Of a stretch of 64,000 bases of DNA, positions 10,136 through 19,160 are shown one piece after another. Positions within the stretch are counted from its first letter, which is position 1; every line of letters starts with the position of its first letter. Location of the stretch: positions 1-64,000 of the forward strand of contig CALKFF010000003.1 in assembly GCA_938084585.1 (NCBI GenBank). Reading direction: 5' to 3'. The position numbers and the translations under genes are program-made. The notes beneath the pieces were generated by a model, which saw only the letters and a list, made by a program, of their open reading frames with translations, made no database searches and had not been told where the DNA came from. This DNA comes from an uncultured Flavobacteriales bacterium (GTDB lineage Bacteria > Bacteroidota > Bacteroidia > Flavobacteriales_D > Sanyastnellaceae).

Positions 10136-13131
10136 AGACCTTTTTTCAACTTGCCCTTGGCGCTTGCATGACCTTGACCACCGGCCTCGACTTGCGCGCG
10201 CAAATTGTGTGGACCGAGCCCGCATTCCCCACGGCCAACGACCAAGTGACGTTGTACTACGACATCGCCGAAGGCAACGGCGCGTTGCTGTCGGCCACGC
10301 CTCCCTTTCCAGGCGGCCCGTTCGTGTACGCCCACACTGGGGTCATCACCAGCGCGAGCACGTCCCCCGCAGACTGGCAACATGTCCAAAACCCCTGGCC
10401 TGGGAACGGCAACCTGAGCGAGGCCAACAACGGAAACGTGCTGCTGCCTGTGGAGGGTACGGTGCACAGTTTTGATTTTGGGGGCTTGACCCTCGCCGAG
10501 TACTACGGCGTAGGTGCTGGGGAAACGATTGAACAGTTGGCCTTTGTCTTCCGAAACGCCAACGGCAGCCTCGTCGGCAAGACTGCCGATGAGAGTGACA
10601 TCCTTTACAATGTGTCGGACGGTTCGTTTGAAGTGGCGCTGACGTCACCCTCCGGATCCTCCATCCTGGAAACGTTGGGCAACACCCTCACGCTGCAGGT
10701 CCAAGCCACCCAACCCTGCGACCTGACCCTGGAAGTGAATGGAGAGGCGGTTGCGTCGGGCACAGGCACCTCCTTGAGTCATGGCCTGGTCTTGGACAAC
10801 ACGGGCGATTATCTCGTGACTGCGACAGGCGCGGTGGACGGCGCTTCGAGCACCGACCACGCCGCGGTGGTGGTCCTCCCTGACGCGACCCCAGTGTCTG
10901 CGCCTCCTGCCGGCCTTGTGGATGGCATCAACCACATGAACGACAGCACGGTGATCCTCCAGTGGACGGCCCCTTTCAAAGACTTTGTGTTTGCCGTCGG
11001 GGACTTCAACGATTGGACCCTGAGCACCGCTTCGATGATGCACGACGTAGGCAATGGCGAAACGTTTTGGATTGAGCTGAACGACTTGGTGCCGGGCCAG
11101 GAGTACCGCTACCAATACCACATCATGCCCGACGACATTCGGGTGGCGGATGCGTACGCCGAGGTCATCCTCGACCAATGGAACGACCCGTGGATTCCTG
11201 AAAGCACCTACCCCAACATGCCGGCTTACCCGGCCAACCACACGTCGGGGCCTGTCAGTGTGTTCACCCCAGGAGAAGTTCCGTTTGCGTGGACCGACGA
11301 CGACTTTGAGCGGCCCGACCAAGAGAATGTGGTCATTTACGAATTGCTCGTTCGGGACTTCTCCGAAGACCGCTCGTTCCAATTCATCATCGACTCCCTC
11401 GACTACCTCGAGTCTTTGGGCATTCAAGCGTTGGAGCTCATGCCGGTGAACGAGTTCAACGGAAACGACAGCTGGGGATACAACCCCACGTTCTACTTCG
11501 CGGTCGACAAGGCGTACGGCACCAAAGACGACCTGAAGGCCCTCGTGGACGCCTGCCACGCCCGTGGGATTGCTGTGATTTTGGACGTGGTGTACAACCA
11601 CGCCGACCAGCCCAATCCATTCATCACCATGTACTGGGAAGACTGGACCGTGTTGCCCTACAACCCCTGGTTCAACGTGTCCGCCCCCCACAGCTTCACC
11701 TGGTTCTACGATTGGAACCACGGGACCTCGCAGACGCGTGATTTTGTCAAACGCAACCTCGACCACTGGGTGCAGAATTACCACATCGACGGCTTCCGCT
11801 GGGACTTCACCCAAGGCCTGGTGCAGCAGCAAGGCGTGGACGGAAGCTACAACGCCCAACGCATCCAATGGCTGAAGGAATACGGCGACCACGTCTGGGC
11901 CCAAGACCCCAGCGTGTACATGATTTTGGAGCATTGGTGCGACTTCAACGAAGAGGTGGAGTTGGCGAACCACAATGGCGCCAACGGGGTCAACAGCCCT
12001 GGGTTCATGTTGTGGACCAACGCCACACACGGGTATCAAGAAGCGAGCATGGGCTACAGCGGCAACGACATCGGCTGGGCCAACTTCCAGTCTCATTCCT
12101 TCCAAGACCGCCACGCCGTGGCTTACGCAGAAAGCCACGACGAAGAGCGTTTGATGTACAAAAACCTTCAGTTCGGCAACAGCAACGGAGACTACGACGC
12201 AAGCGACGAAACCATTGCGCTGAGGAGACAACAACTCAGCATGGCGTTCAACTTGCTGATGCCTGGACCACGCATGATTTGGCAGTTTGAAGAGCTGGGC
12301 TACGACTACAGCATCAACACATGCAGCGACGGCGTCACGGTGAGCCCCGACTGCCGGGTGGCCGCCAAACCTGTCCGTTGGGACTACTACAGCCAACCTG
12401 AACGCAAGCACCTCTACGACGTGAGTGGGGCGTTTGCGGCGTTGAAGCGGGATTACCCCGCGTTTGGCCCAGACGCCACATGGTTCAACCTGGACGTGGG
12501 GAGCTACGGCAAGCGCATGCGCTTCGAGCACAGCGCCGGGGACGCGGTGGTTGTGGGGAATTTCAAAACCACAGGCATCGACATGGTGCCCGGGTTCACC
12601 CACACCGGAACGTGGTACGACTTTCTCTCAGGTGAATCGATCAACGTCACAGACCTCGACGCGGCCATGCCGTTCGCACCGGGAGAACTGCACGTGTACA
12701 CGGACACCCCCCTGGACACGCCTGTGCTGCAAGAAATCGACGTCGATTTGGACGGCCAACTGGCCTCCGAAGGCGACTGCAACGACCAAGATGCCACGGT
12801 GTACACCGGCGCTGTCGACATCGCCCTAGACGGCATCGATCAGGATTGCGATGGCGAAGACGCGTTGACCTCGGTGCATGAACACGCTTCCGAATGGTCC
12901 CTCTTCCCCAACCCGGCCACCGATGTCCTGACCTTCCTTCATTCCGACTCGGACATGATTGCATCCGTTCAACTTGTTGACGCCACAGGTCGCCGGATGG
13001 ACGTGTCCTTGGAAGTGGGAGTCGGGGCGTTGACCCTCGACTTGTCCAGCCTCGCCGATGGGGTGTACCACCTGACATGGACGGAAGCGGGTCGCGTCTT
13101 TTCCACACCTGTGCACAAAATGAACCGATGA
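10132..13131 (+). CDS. secreted alpha-amylase family protein (GH13) with MopE-like metal-binding motif and T9SS type-A sorting domain
   Basis: Catalytic regions VILDVVYNHAD, GFRWDFTQGL, ILEHWCDFNEE, YAESHDEERLMYKN; CDNDQD-type segment EGDCNDQDATVYTGAVDIALDGIDQDCDGED; C-terminal SLFPNPATDVLTF...GVYHLTW. ATGA overlap with the Nudix gene. Confidence 0.92.
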   Translation: MKTFFQLALGACMTLTTGLDLRAQIVWTEPAFPTANDQVTLYYDIAEGNGALLSATPPFPGGPFVYAHTGVITSASTSPADWQHVQNPWPGNGNLSEANNGNVLLPVEGTVHSFDFGGLTLAEYYGVGAGETIEQLAFVFRNANGSLVGKTADESDILYNVSDGSFEVALTSPSGSSILETLGNTLTLQVQATQPCDLTLEVNGEAVASGTGTSLSHGLVLDNTGDYLVTATGAVDGASSTDHAAVVVLPDATPVSAPPAGLVDGINHMNDSTVILQWTAPFKDFVFAVGDFNDWTLSTASMMHDVGNGETFWIELNDLVPGQEYRYQYHIMPDDIRVADAYAEVILDQWNDPWIPESTYPNMPAYPANHTSGPVSVFTPGEVPFAWTDDDFERPDQENVVIYELLVRDFSEDRSFQFIIDSLDYLESLGIQALELMPVNEFNGNDSWGYNPTFYFAVDKAYGTKDDLKALVDACHARGIAVILDVVYNHADQPNPFITMYWEDWTVLPYNPWFNVSAPHSFTWFYDWNHGTSQTRDFVKRNLDHWVQNYHIDGFRWDFTQGLVQQQGVDGSYNAQRIQWLKEYGDHVWAQDPSVYMILEHWCDFNEEVELANHNGANGVNSPGFMLWTNATHGYQEASMGYSGNDIGWANFQSHSFQDRHAVAYAESHDEERLMYKNLQFGNSNGDYDASDETIALRRQQLSMAFNLLMPGPRMIWQFEELGYDYSINTCSDGVTVSPDCRVAAKPVRWDYYSQPERKHLYDVSGAFAALKRDYPAFGPDATWFNLDVGSYGKRMRFEHSAGDAVVVGNFKTTGIDMVPGFTHTGTWYDFLSGESINVTDLDAAMPFAPGELHVYTDTPLDTPVLQEIDVDLDGQLASEGDCNDQDATVYTGAVDIALDGIDQDCDGEDALTSVHEHASEWSLFPNPATDVLTFLHSDSDMIASVQLVDATGRRMDVSLEVGVGALTLDLSSLADGVYHLTWTEAGRVFSTPVHKMNR

Positions 13132-13144
13132 ACCCAAGGGGGTT

Positions 13145-13161
13145 GGTGTATTTTTGACACC
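13145..13161. promoter_or_regulatory. candidate operator/promoter: GGTGT-ATTTTTG-ACACC inverted repeat overlapping TATTTTTG -7 box
   Basis: Perfect 5-bp arms with 7-nt centre, 40 nt upstream of the susC ATG; 14/17 identical to the site at 9378-9394. Confidence 0.55.
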
Positions 13162-13201
13162 ATCACTCTTTTGGGGGTTTCACCTACGACAAACCAAATC
13201 C

Positions 13202-16200
13202 ATGATTCCAATTCAACGCATCGCCGCCGCGGCGTTTGCGCTCACCCTGCTCAGCACGGCGTGGGCCCAAGGCACGGTCAAAGGCAAAATCACGGACGAA
13301 CAGGGCACTCCCCTGCCATCTGCCACCGTGGCGGTCACGGGGGGGACCGGGGTCTTCACCGACTTTGACGGCAACTACGAACTCCAGCTGGCCGCGGGAG
13401 ATTACACGTTGGCGTGCTCGTACATCGGCTACCTCAACAAGACCAAAAAGGTGTCGGTCAAAAACGGCGAGACCGTGACCCGAAACATCCGCTTGTCGGA
13501 GGACGCTGTGATGTTGAACGAATCCGTGGTTGTGGGCTACGGCGTCCAACGCAAGAAGGAAGTCACTGGATCCATCGCCACCATCGACTCCAAAGAGATC
13601 ACCGCAGTCCAAACGCCTTCGTTTGAAGCCGCCCTGCAAGGGCAGGCTGCCGGTGTCCAAGTCACCCAAGGTTCGGGCATGGCGGGCAGTGCATCCATTG
13701 TGCGCATCCGCGGCCTAAGCTCGATTTCAGCTGGCGGCGATCCGCTGTACGTGGTGGACGGCATCCCCATCACCCAAGACTACTTCGCAGGCGGCAACAG
13801 CGGCGCGATGAACCGCAACCCTTTGGCGTCTTTGAACCCCAACGACATCAAGGACATCCAAGTGCTGAAAGACGCTGCGGCCACAGGCATTTACGGGTCT
13901 CGCGGCGCCAACGGGGTGATTTTGATCACGACCAAGCGGGGTGTCAAGAAAGGCATCCAAGTCAGCTACGGGTCTTCCATTGGCTACGGCGAATCCACCG
14001 CCACGCCCAACATGATGACCACCGAGGAATACCTCACCATCCGTCAGGAAGCATGGGAGAACGACGGCGGCACAGGCTACGTGTGGCTTCCCTTGTTGAG
14101 CACCCCAGGCTCCAGCCCAGACGCGCGTCGCCGGGCCTACGAGAGGGCCTTGGAAACCAACACCGATTGGTTTGACCTCTTCACCCGCCGCGCCCAAAAA
14201 ACCCAGCAAAACATTGGACTGCGGAGTGGTGGCGAAAAGTGGTCCATGTACAATGGCGTGAGTTACGACAAGAATGAGAGCTACGCTGTGGGCAACAGCT
14301 ACACGCGCCTCAGCGCCCGGACCAACTTCGACTGGACGCCGAACGACAAGCTCAAGTTCTTGCTGTCCGGAAGCACGTCTGAAGGCCGCAACCAGCGTGT
14401 GCGCGGCGGATGGTCAGGCGGCATCGGCGCGGCCATGTCGACGGCCCTCCCGTACATGTCACCATTTGTGGTTGACTCGACGTTTGACGCCAACGGCAAC
14501 CTCACAGCCACCGAGCGCAACTATGAGTTGAACCGTTGGTTCAACCCCATGGCGTATCAGGATTTGATCCAGTGGCGCGAAACGGAGCGTCGTCAAATCG
14601 CCACAGGCCAAATCGTGTACAGCCCCCACAGCAAGGTGGACATCGTGGTGAACGGAGGGTACGACAACAGCCGTCTGGAAAACGACTCCCACGAGGACTC
14701 GTACCTCGACCGGACCAACGGGTTCTCGTACGCGAACTGGAGCGAATACAACGCCCGGAACTACAATGTGGGCGGGAACGCCACCTTCCGCGTGCTCGAC
14801 AACGATTCCACGAGCTTGTCCCTCATGGTGGGTGCGGAGGCGCAGAAGTTTGAAAGCGACGGCTTCGGCTTCAACTTGCGGGATTCCGAGGGCCCAGCGT
14901 ACGCCATCACGACGTTGCGCGACTCGTTGTTTGGGCTGCAGGACAGCCTGTACGACGCCGTCTCCACTGTCACCAACGCCTATCCCATCCAGTACCGCAC
15001 CGACGGCTTCGCGTCCACGTTCGCGCGGATGAACTACAGCCTGTTGGACAAGTACTTCTTCCAGGCCACGGCGCGGGTGGACGGATCCTCCCGATTCGGC
15101 GAAAACAACCGCTTCGGCTTCTTCCCCTCGGCCTCCATTGGCTGGGTGGCCAGCGACGAAGATTGGTTCAATTCCGAAACCATCAGCTTCCTGAAAGTCC
15201 GCACCAGCTGGGGACGCACAGGCAACGCCAACATCGACGGCTTCAGCCGTTTCGCGCTGTACGTCGACCAAAGCCAAGGCGCCACGTATGCGGGCGACAC
15301 GTTGGTGTTCCCGACCCAACCTGGCAACCCAGACCTGCGCTGGGAAACGGTCCGCACAGTGGACGCCTCGGTGGAAATGGGACTTTGGAACGATCGCGTG
15401 TCCGTCGAATTGGGCTTCTACGACAAGTTGGCCAGCGACGTCCTCATGAACGTGGAACTCCCCTCCCACACCGGCTTCAACAACCGCTCCGTCAATGCGG
15501 GTGAGGTGTTGAACCGGGGGGTGGAATTGGGCGTCACGTCCAACAACCTCACAGGGCCAGTCTTGTGGAAGACCACCCTGAACTACGCTTACAACTACAA
15601 CGAATTGGTCAGCACCGGGGCGTTCACCGAGGACGCGATTTCGGGCGGCACCAACGACAGCCGCGCCGTGACCGGCGCCCCACTGACCACCTACTTCCTG
15701 GTCCCATTCAGCCACGTCGACCCCGAATCCGGACTGCCTGTCTACATCGACATCGAAGGCAACGAAACGTTCGAGTACAACCTCGAAGACCGCCGGGCAG
15801 TGGGCGACGGGTTGCCCGACCACGTGGCCGGACTCCGCAACGAATTCTCTTGGGGCAATTGGAGCTTCAGCTCCCAGTTCACGGCGGCGTTCGGCGCCAA
15901 GATTTGGGACAGCTCGGCCAAGCGCCAACTCGGCGTGGTCACCGACTGGAACATGCGCACCGACTTGTTTGACCGGTGGAGGCAGCCGGGCGACATCGCC
16001 TCGTTCCCGCGCCTCACGTTGGACGAAACCACCTACGGATTGCCCGCGGGATTCCCGTGGTGGAACACCAGCCTCTTCATGTACGACGCCAGCTACGTTC
16101 GCTTGCGCAACGCCTCGCTGTCGTACCGCGTGCCCATGGACAAGGGCGACGTGACCTTCCGTGTGGCGGGGAACAACCTCTTCGTGCTCACCAACTTCAT

Positions 16201-16327
16201 CGGGCTGGACCCCGAGCTGACCCGGGACTTTGAGAACCGTCAAGACCGCAACTTCTCCGGAGGAGCCAACTACTTGACCGCCCCGCAAGAGCGCTCCGTC
16301 ATCTTCTCCATCGCTGCCAACTTCTGA
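13202..16327 (+). CDS. susC: SusC/RagA-type TonB-linked outer membrane protein
   Basis: Signal peptide, carboxypeptidase-regulatory domain (GTVKGKITDEQGTPLPSATVAV), plug (NESVVVGYGVQRKKEVTGSIATI, IRIRGLSSISAGGDPLYVVDGIP), GSRGANGVILITTKRG. Confidence 0.97.
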   Translation: MIPIQRIAAAAFALTLLSTAWAQGTVKGKITDEQGTPLPSATVAVTGGTGVFTDFDGNYELQLAAGDYTLACSYIGYLNKTKKVSVKNGETVTRNIRLSEDAVMLNESVVVGYGVQRKKEVTGSIATIDSKEITAVQTPSFEAALQGQAAGVQVTQGSGMAGSASIVRIRGLSSISAGGDPLYVVDGIPITQDYFAGGNSGAMNRNPLASLNPNDIKDIQVLKDAAATGIYGSRGANGVILITTKRGVKKGIQVSYGSSIGYGESTATPNMMTTEEYLTIRQEAWENDGGTGYVWLPLLSTPGSSPDARRRAYERALETNTDWFDLFTRRAQKTQQNIGLRSGGEKWSMYNGVSYDKNESYAVGNSYTRLSARTNFDWTPNDKLKFLLSGSTSEGRNQRVRGGWSGGIGAAMSTALPYMSPFVVDSTFDANGNLTATERNYELNRWFNPMAYQDLIQWRETERRQIATGQIVYSPHSKVDIVVNGGYDNSRLENDSHEDSYLDRTNGFSYANWSEYNARNYNVGGNATFRVLDNDSTSLSLMVGAEAQKFESDGFGFNLRDSEGPAYAITTLRDSLFGLQDSLYDAVSTVTNAYPIQYRTDGFASTFARMNYSLLDKYFFQATARVDGSSRFGENNRFGFFPSASIGWVASDEDWFNSETISFLKVRTSWGRTGNANIDGFSRFALYVDQSQGATYAGDTLVFPTQPGNPDLRWETVRTVDASVEMGLWNDRVSVELGFYDKLASDVLMNVELPSHTGFNNRSVNAGEVLNRGVELGVTSNNLTGPVLWKTTLNYAYNYNELVSTGAFTEDAISGGTNDSRAVTGAPLTTYFLVPFSHVDPESGLPVYIDIEGNETFEYNLEDRRAVGDGLPDHVAGLRNEFSWGNWSFSSQFTAAFGAKIWDSSAKRQLGVVTDWNMRTDLFDRWRQPGDIASFPRLTLDETTYGLPAGFPWWNTSLFMYDASYVRLRNASLSYRVPMDKGDVTFRVAGNNLFVLTNFIGLDPELTRDFENRQDRNFSGGANYLTAPQERSVIFSIAANF

Positions 16328-16332
16328 TTGCC

Positions 16333-17742
16333 ATGAAGCACACTCATCACCTTTTCGCGGCCCTGTTGGGATTGGTTCTTCTCCTTCCTGCCTGCCGCTG
16401 GCTTGAAGTCAACCCCGACCAATACATTTTGGCGGAGGACGCCTTGGAGACCCCAGAGGATTTGCAAGCCTTGCTCGTGTCTTGTTACGACGTGTTGGCC
16501 AACCTCTACGACGGAGACGTTCAGTTGATGAACGAACTCCGCGGAGACAACACCAACGAACCGTTGTCCAACAACGACTTCAAGGCGATTTACAACCGTG
16601 AGACCATCCGTTGGACCTCTTACGTGGGCGGCGTCAACCGGGACTTCTTCTACCCTGTCCTGCGCGTCAACAGCCTGCTGAGCAGCTTCGACTTGATTGA
16701 AGGGTTGAGCGACGAGGAACGCGACCGGATGGAAGCCGAGGCGTTGTTCATCCGCGCCTTCTGCTTTTGGGGTGCCGTCAAGATGTTTGCCCAGCCCTAC
16801 GGGTACACGGCAGACAACAGCCACCCCGGCATTCCCCTGCCCACGTTCCTTCGGGACGCCCCCTTCCCCCGCGCCAGCGTGGCGGAGGCTTACGCACAAA
16901 TTGAAGATGATTTGAACGCCGCCATCGCCGGCTTGCCTTCAGAGAATGGCGTGTACGCCACCAGCCATGCCGCCAAGGCCCTCCTCGCCCAGGTGCACTT
17001 CCTGAAGCAAGAATGGCAACAGGCGGCAGACTTGGCCACCGAGGTCATCGGGTCTGGCGAATTCACCCTCGAACAGCCTGAAAGCGACAGCGCCTTTGCG
17101 GTCATGCGTCTTCCCATTGGGTCAAGCAGCAGCGAGACCATCTTCGGGGCCTACAGCACGCTGAGCACCAACGACAACCGCACTGACCAATTTGTGCAGT
17201 GGTGGCAGCCCACCTCCAACCCTGAAATCAGCCTCACGACGGATTTTTGGAATTGGTTCCAACAAATTGCCCCTGGCGCCAACGAAGACCGGCGCGCCTT
17301 GTGGTTGGTGAACCAACCCACCGAAGGCAAGGCCTTGCTCACACGCTTCAACGAGCACAGCTTCTTCAACGTGCCACTCATTCACCTCACCCAAATGATG
17401 CTCATCCGGGCGGAGTGCCGCGGTGAATTGGGCACCAACTTGGATCAGGCTGCAGGCGACTTGAACGCCATCCGCAACCGCGCCGGCATCACCTCAGAAG
17501 TCTACCTCTTGGGTCCTGACGCCAACGCCGAAGACATCGTCACCGCGGCCCGTCACGAATACCGGAAGGAAACCTTGGGCATGGGACTCTGGGTGGAACA
17601 ACTCCAGCGCCGCGGCACCATGGGAGAAGACATCATGATCCGCAATGCGCCGTGGGATTGCCCAGGCATGGCCTTGCAATTCTCTGCCTCGGAAGGCAAC
17701 GTTGCAGGGTTTGAGTTCAACGAAGTGGGCGGATGCAACTGA
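16333..17742 (+). CDS. susD: SusD/RagB-type nutrient-binding lipoprotein
   Basis: Lipoprotein signal LLPACRWLEVNPDQYI, SusD-like NSLLSSFDLIEG...AEALFIRAFCFWGAVKMFAQPYGYT; LNAIRNRAGI near the C-terminus; directly downstream of susC. Confidence 0.95.
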   Translation: MKHTHHLFAALLGLVLLLPACRWLEVNPDQYILAEDALETPEDLQALLVSCYDVLANLYDGDVQLMNELRGDNTNEPLSNNDFKAIYNRETIRWTSYVGGVNRDFFYPVLRVNSLLSSFDLIEGLSDEERDRMEAEALFIRAFCFWGAVKMFAQPYGYTADNSHPGIPLPTFLRDAPFPRASVAEAYAQIEDDLNAAIAGLPSENGVYATSHAAKALLAQVHFLKQEWQQAADLATEVIGSGEFTLEQPESDSAFAVMRLPIGSSSSETIFGAYSTLSTNDNRTDQFVQWWQPTSNPEISLTTDFWNWFQQIAPGANEDRRALWLVNQPTEGKALLTRFNEHSFFNVPLIHLTQMMLIRAECRGELGTNLDQAAGDLNAIRNRAGITSEVYLLGPDANAEDIVTAARHEYRKETLGMGLWVEQLQRRGTMGEDIMIRNAPWDCPGMALQFSASEGNVAGFEFNEVGGCN

Positions 17743-17756
17743 CAAACACAAGCAAC

Positions 17757-18275
17757 ATGAACACAACAACGATCCAACAAACGATGCTGCGTGCCACGTT
17801 CGCCTTGTGCGCAGTGGCGAGCCTTTGGGGCTGCAAGCCAGAACTTCAAGGCGAGTTGGGCCAACCCTTCAACAAGGTGGATGGCATGATTGGCGTGTGG
17901 GAATTGAACAGCTTTTCCCAGACCGACTTGCAAAGCGCGTTGACCGAAGTCCGCGACCTCAGCGAATTGTACATCGACGACATGGTGACCCCCATGCGCA
18001 TCACGCTGAACGAGGACCGCTCGTACGCCGTCAGCCTTGAGAAGGGCCGCAACTACTTCGGCGAGATGGGAACCTGGGGCTTGGACGACGAAGAGCACCC
18101 CACCTTCCTGATCCTTCACACCATGGACGACATGGGCATGGTGACGGACACCCTCCAATACAACCTTGGCGCCGTCGTCCGTCCGCACGATGCCATCTTG
18201 GACATTGTGTACGACCGCCCATGCGACGGAGACCCCGTCTTGGCCTACACCTTCAGCTTTACACGACAGTCATGA
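17757..18275 (+). CDS. small lipoprotein of the Sus-like locus (DUF5004-like)
   Basis: Lipobox ASLWGCKPEL and VDGMIGVWELNSFSQTD; sits between susD and the SusE-like gene. Confidence 0.6.
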   Translation: MNTTTIQQTMLRATFALCAVASLWGCKPELQGELGQPFNKVDGMIGVWELNSFSQTDLQSALTEVRDLSELYIDDMVTPMRITLNEDRSYAVSLEKGRNYFGEMGTWGLDDEEHPTFLILHTMDDMGMVTDTLQYNLGAVVRPHDAILDIVYDRPCDGDPVLAYTFSFTRQS

Positions 18276-19153
18276 AGACATTGAACATTTCCTCCCTCGC
18301 CCGCGCCTCTTGGAGTTTTGGCTTGGGCTGTGCGCTCGCCTTGGTGGGATACGGTCAAGCCGTGACCGTGACCCCGAGTCCGACGGCCCTTCAAGAAGAA
18401 GTGACCTTGACCATCGACGTCAGCAAGAGCGAAGAACATGGCCTCAAGACGATCTTGGAAGCCAACCCAGATTTGCCCGTGTACATCTGGACATGGACCC
18501 CAAGCGACCCCGTGGGGACCAACGGTTCTTGGAACAACAGCTCTGACGGATGCCTTTTGACCCACCAAGGTGGATTGAAGTACTCGTTGACCTTCGTGCC
18601 AGCCGAGTTTTACACCAACCCCAGCGGACTGTACAGCCAGGGCATTTCGTTTTTGGCCAAGCTGAAGGACGGGGCACCCTACCCTGGCTTTGAAGACTTC
18701 GGAGAAGCCAAGACCGAGGACTTCAACGTGGGCATCTTGCCCAAGCTGTGTGAAGACCAAATGTGCATCTTCCCCGAAACGCGACGCGCCAGCGACTTCG
18801 TGAGCATCACGTACAACACCAACCTGGACACGGCCCTGAACGTGCAAGAAGGCGAAGACGTGTACCTCCAACTGAGCGCGCGAGGCACCGACGGCCAGTT
18901 TTACACACTCGCCGAAGACGACCAGGTGACCAACACCCCTGAACTCAAAATGACCCCGGTCGAAGACAAGCCGGGCTTCTACCGGTTCATCGTGCTTCCC
19001 GAGGAGTTCTTCGGGGCACTGATGCCCGAGGGATTGGGCATCTTGACCATGGTGGCCTTCCCCACCAAGGCAGGGTTCGAGTACGCCCCAGACACCACCC
19101 CATGGGATGGGTTGTACTACGAGACCAACATTCCGTTGCTGGATTGCGAATGA
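18272..19153 (+). CDS. secreted SusE/SusF-like glycan-binding candidate
   Basis: Signal peptide GYGQAVTVTPSPTALQEEVTLTIDVSKSEE; ATGA overlap with upstream gene inside the Sus-like operon. Function assigned by position. Confidence 0.5.
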   Translation: MKTLNISSLARASWSFGLGCALALVGYGQAVTVTPSPTALQEEVTLTIDVSKSEEHGLKTILEANPDLPVYIWTWTPSDPVGTNGSWNNSSDGCLLTHQGGLKYSLTFVPAEFYTNPSGLYSQGISFLAKLKDGAPYPGFEDFGEAKTEDFNVGILPKLCEDQMCIFPETRRASDFVSITYNTNLDTALNVQEGEDVYLQLSARGTDGQFYTLAEDDQVTNTPELKMTPVEDKPGFYRFIVLPEEFFGALMPEGLGILTMVAFPTKAGFEYAPDTTPWDGLYYETNIPLLDCE

Positions 19154-19160
19154 CCTGAAC

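Noticed and set aside
10645-12603. 652-aa minus-strand ORF antisense to the GH13 gene
   Set aside because: Same shadow composition (V/H/R-rich), no start context or domain; the sense gene has full GH13 motifs.
14459-16288. 609-aa minus-strand ORF antisense to susC
   Set aside because: Shadow ORF; susC is unambiguous.
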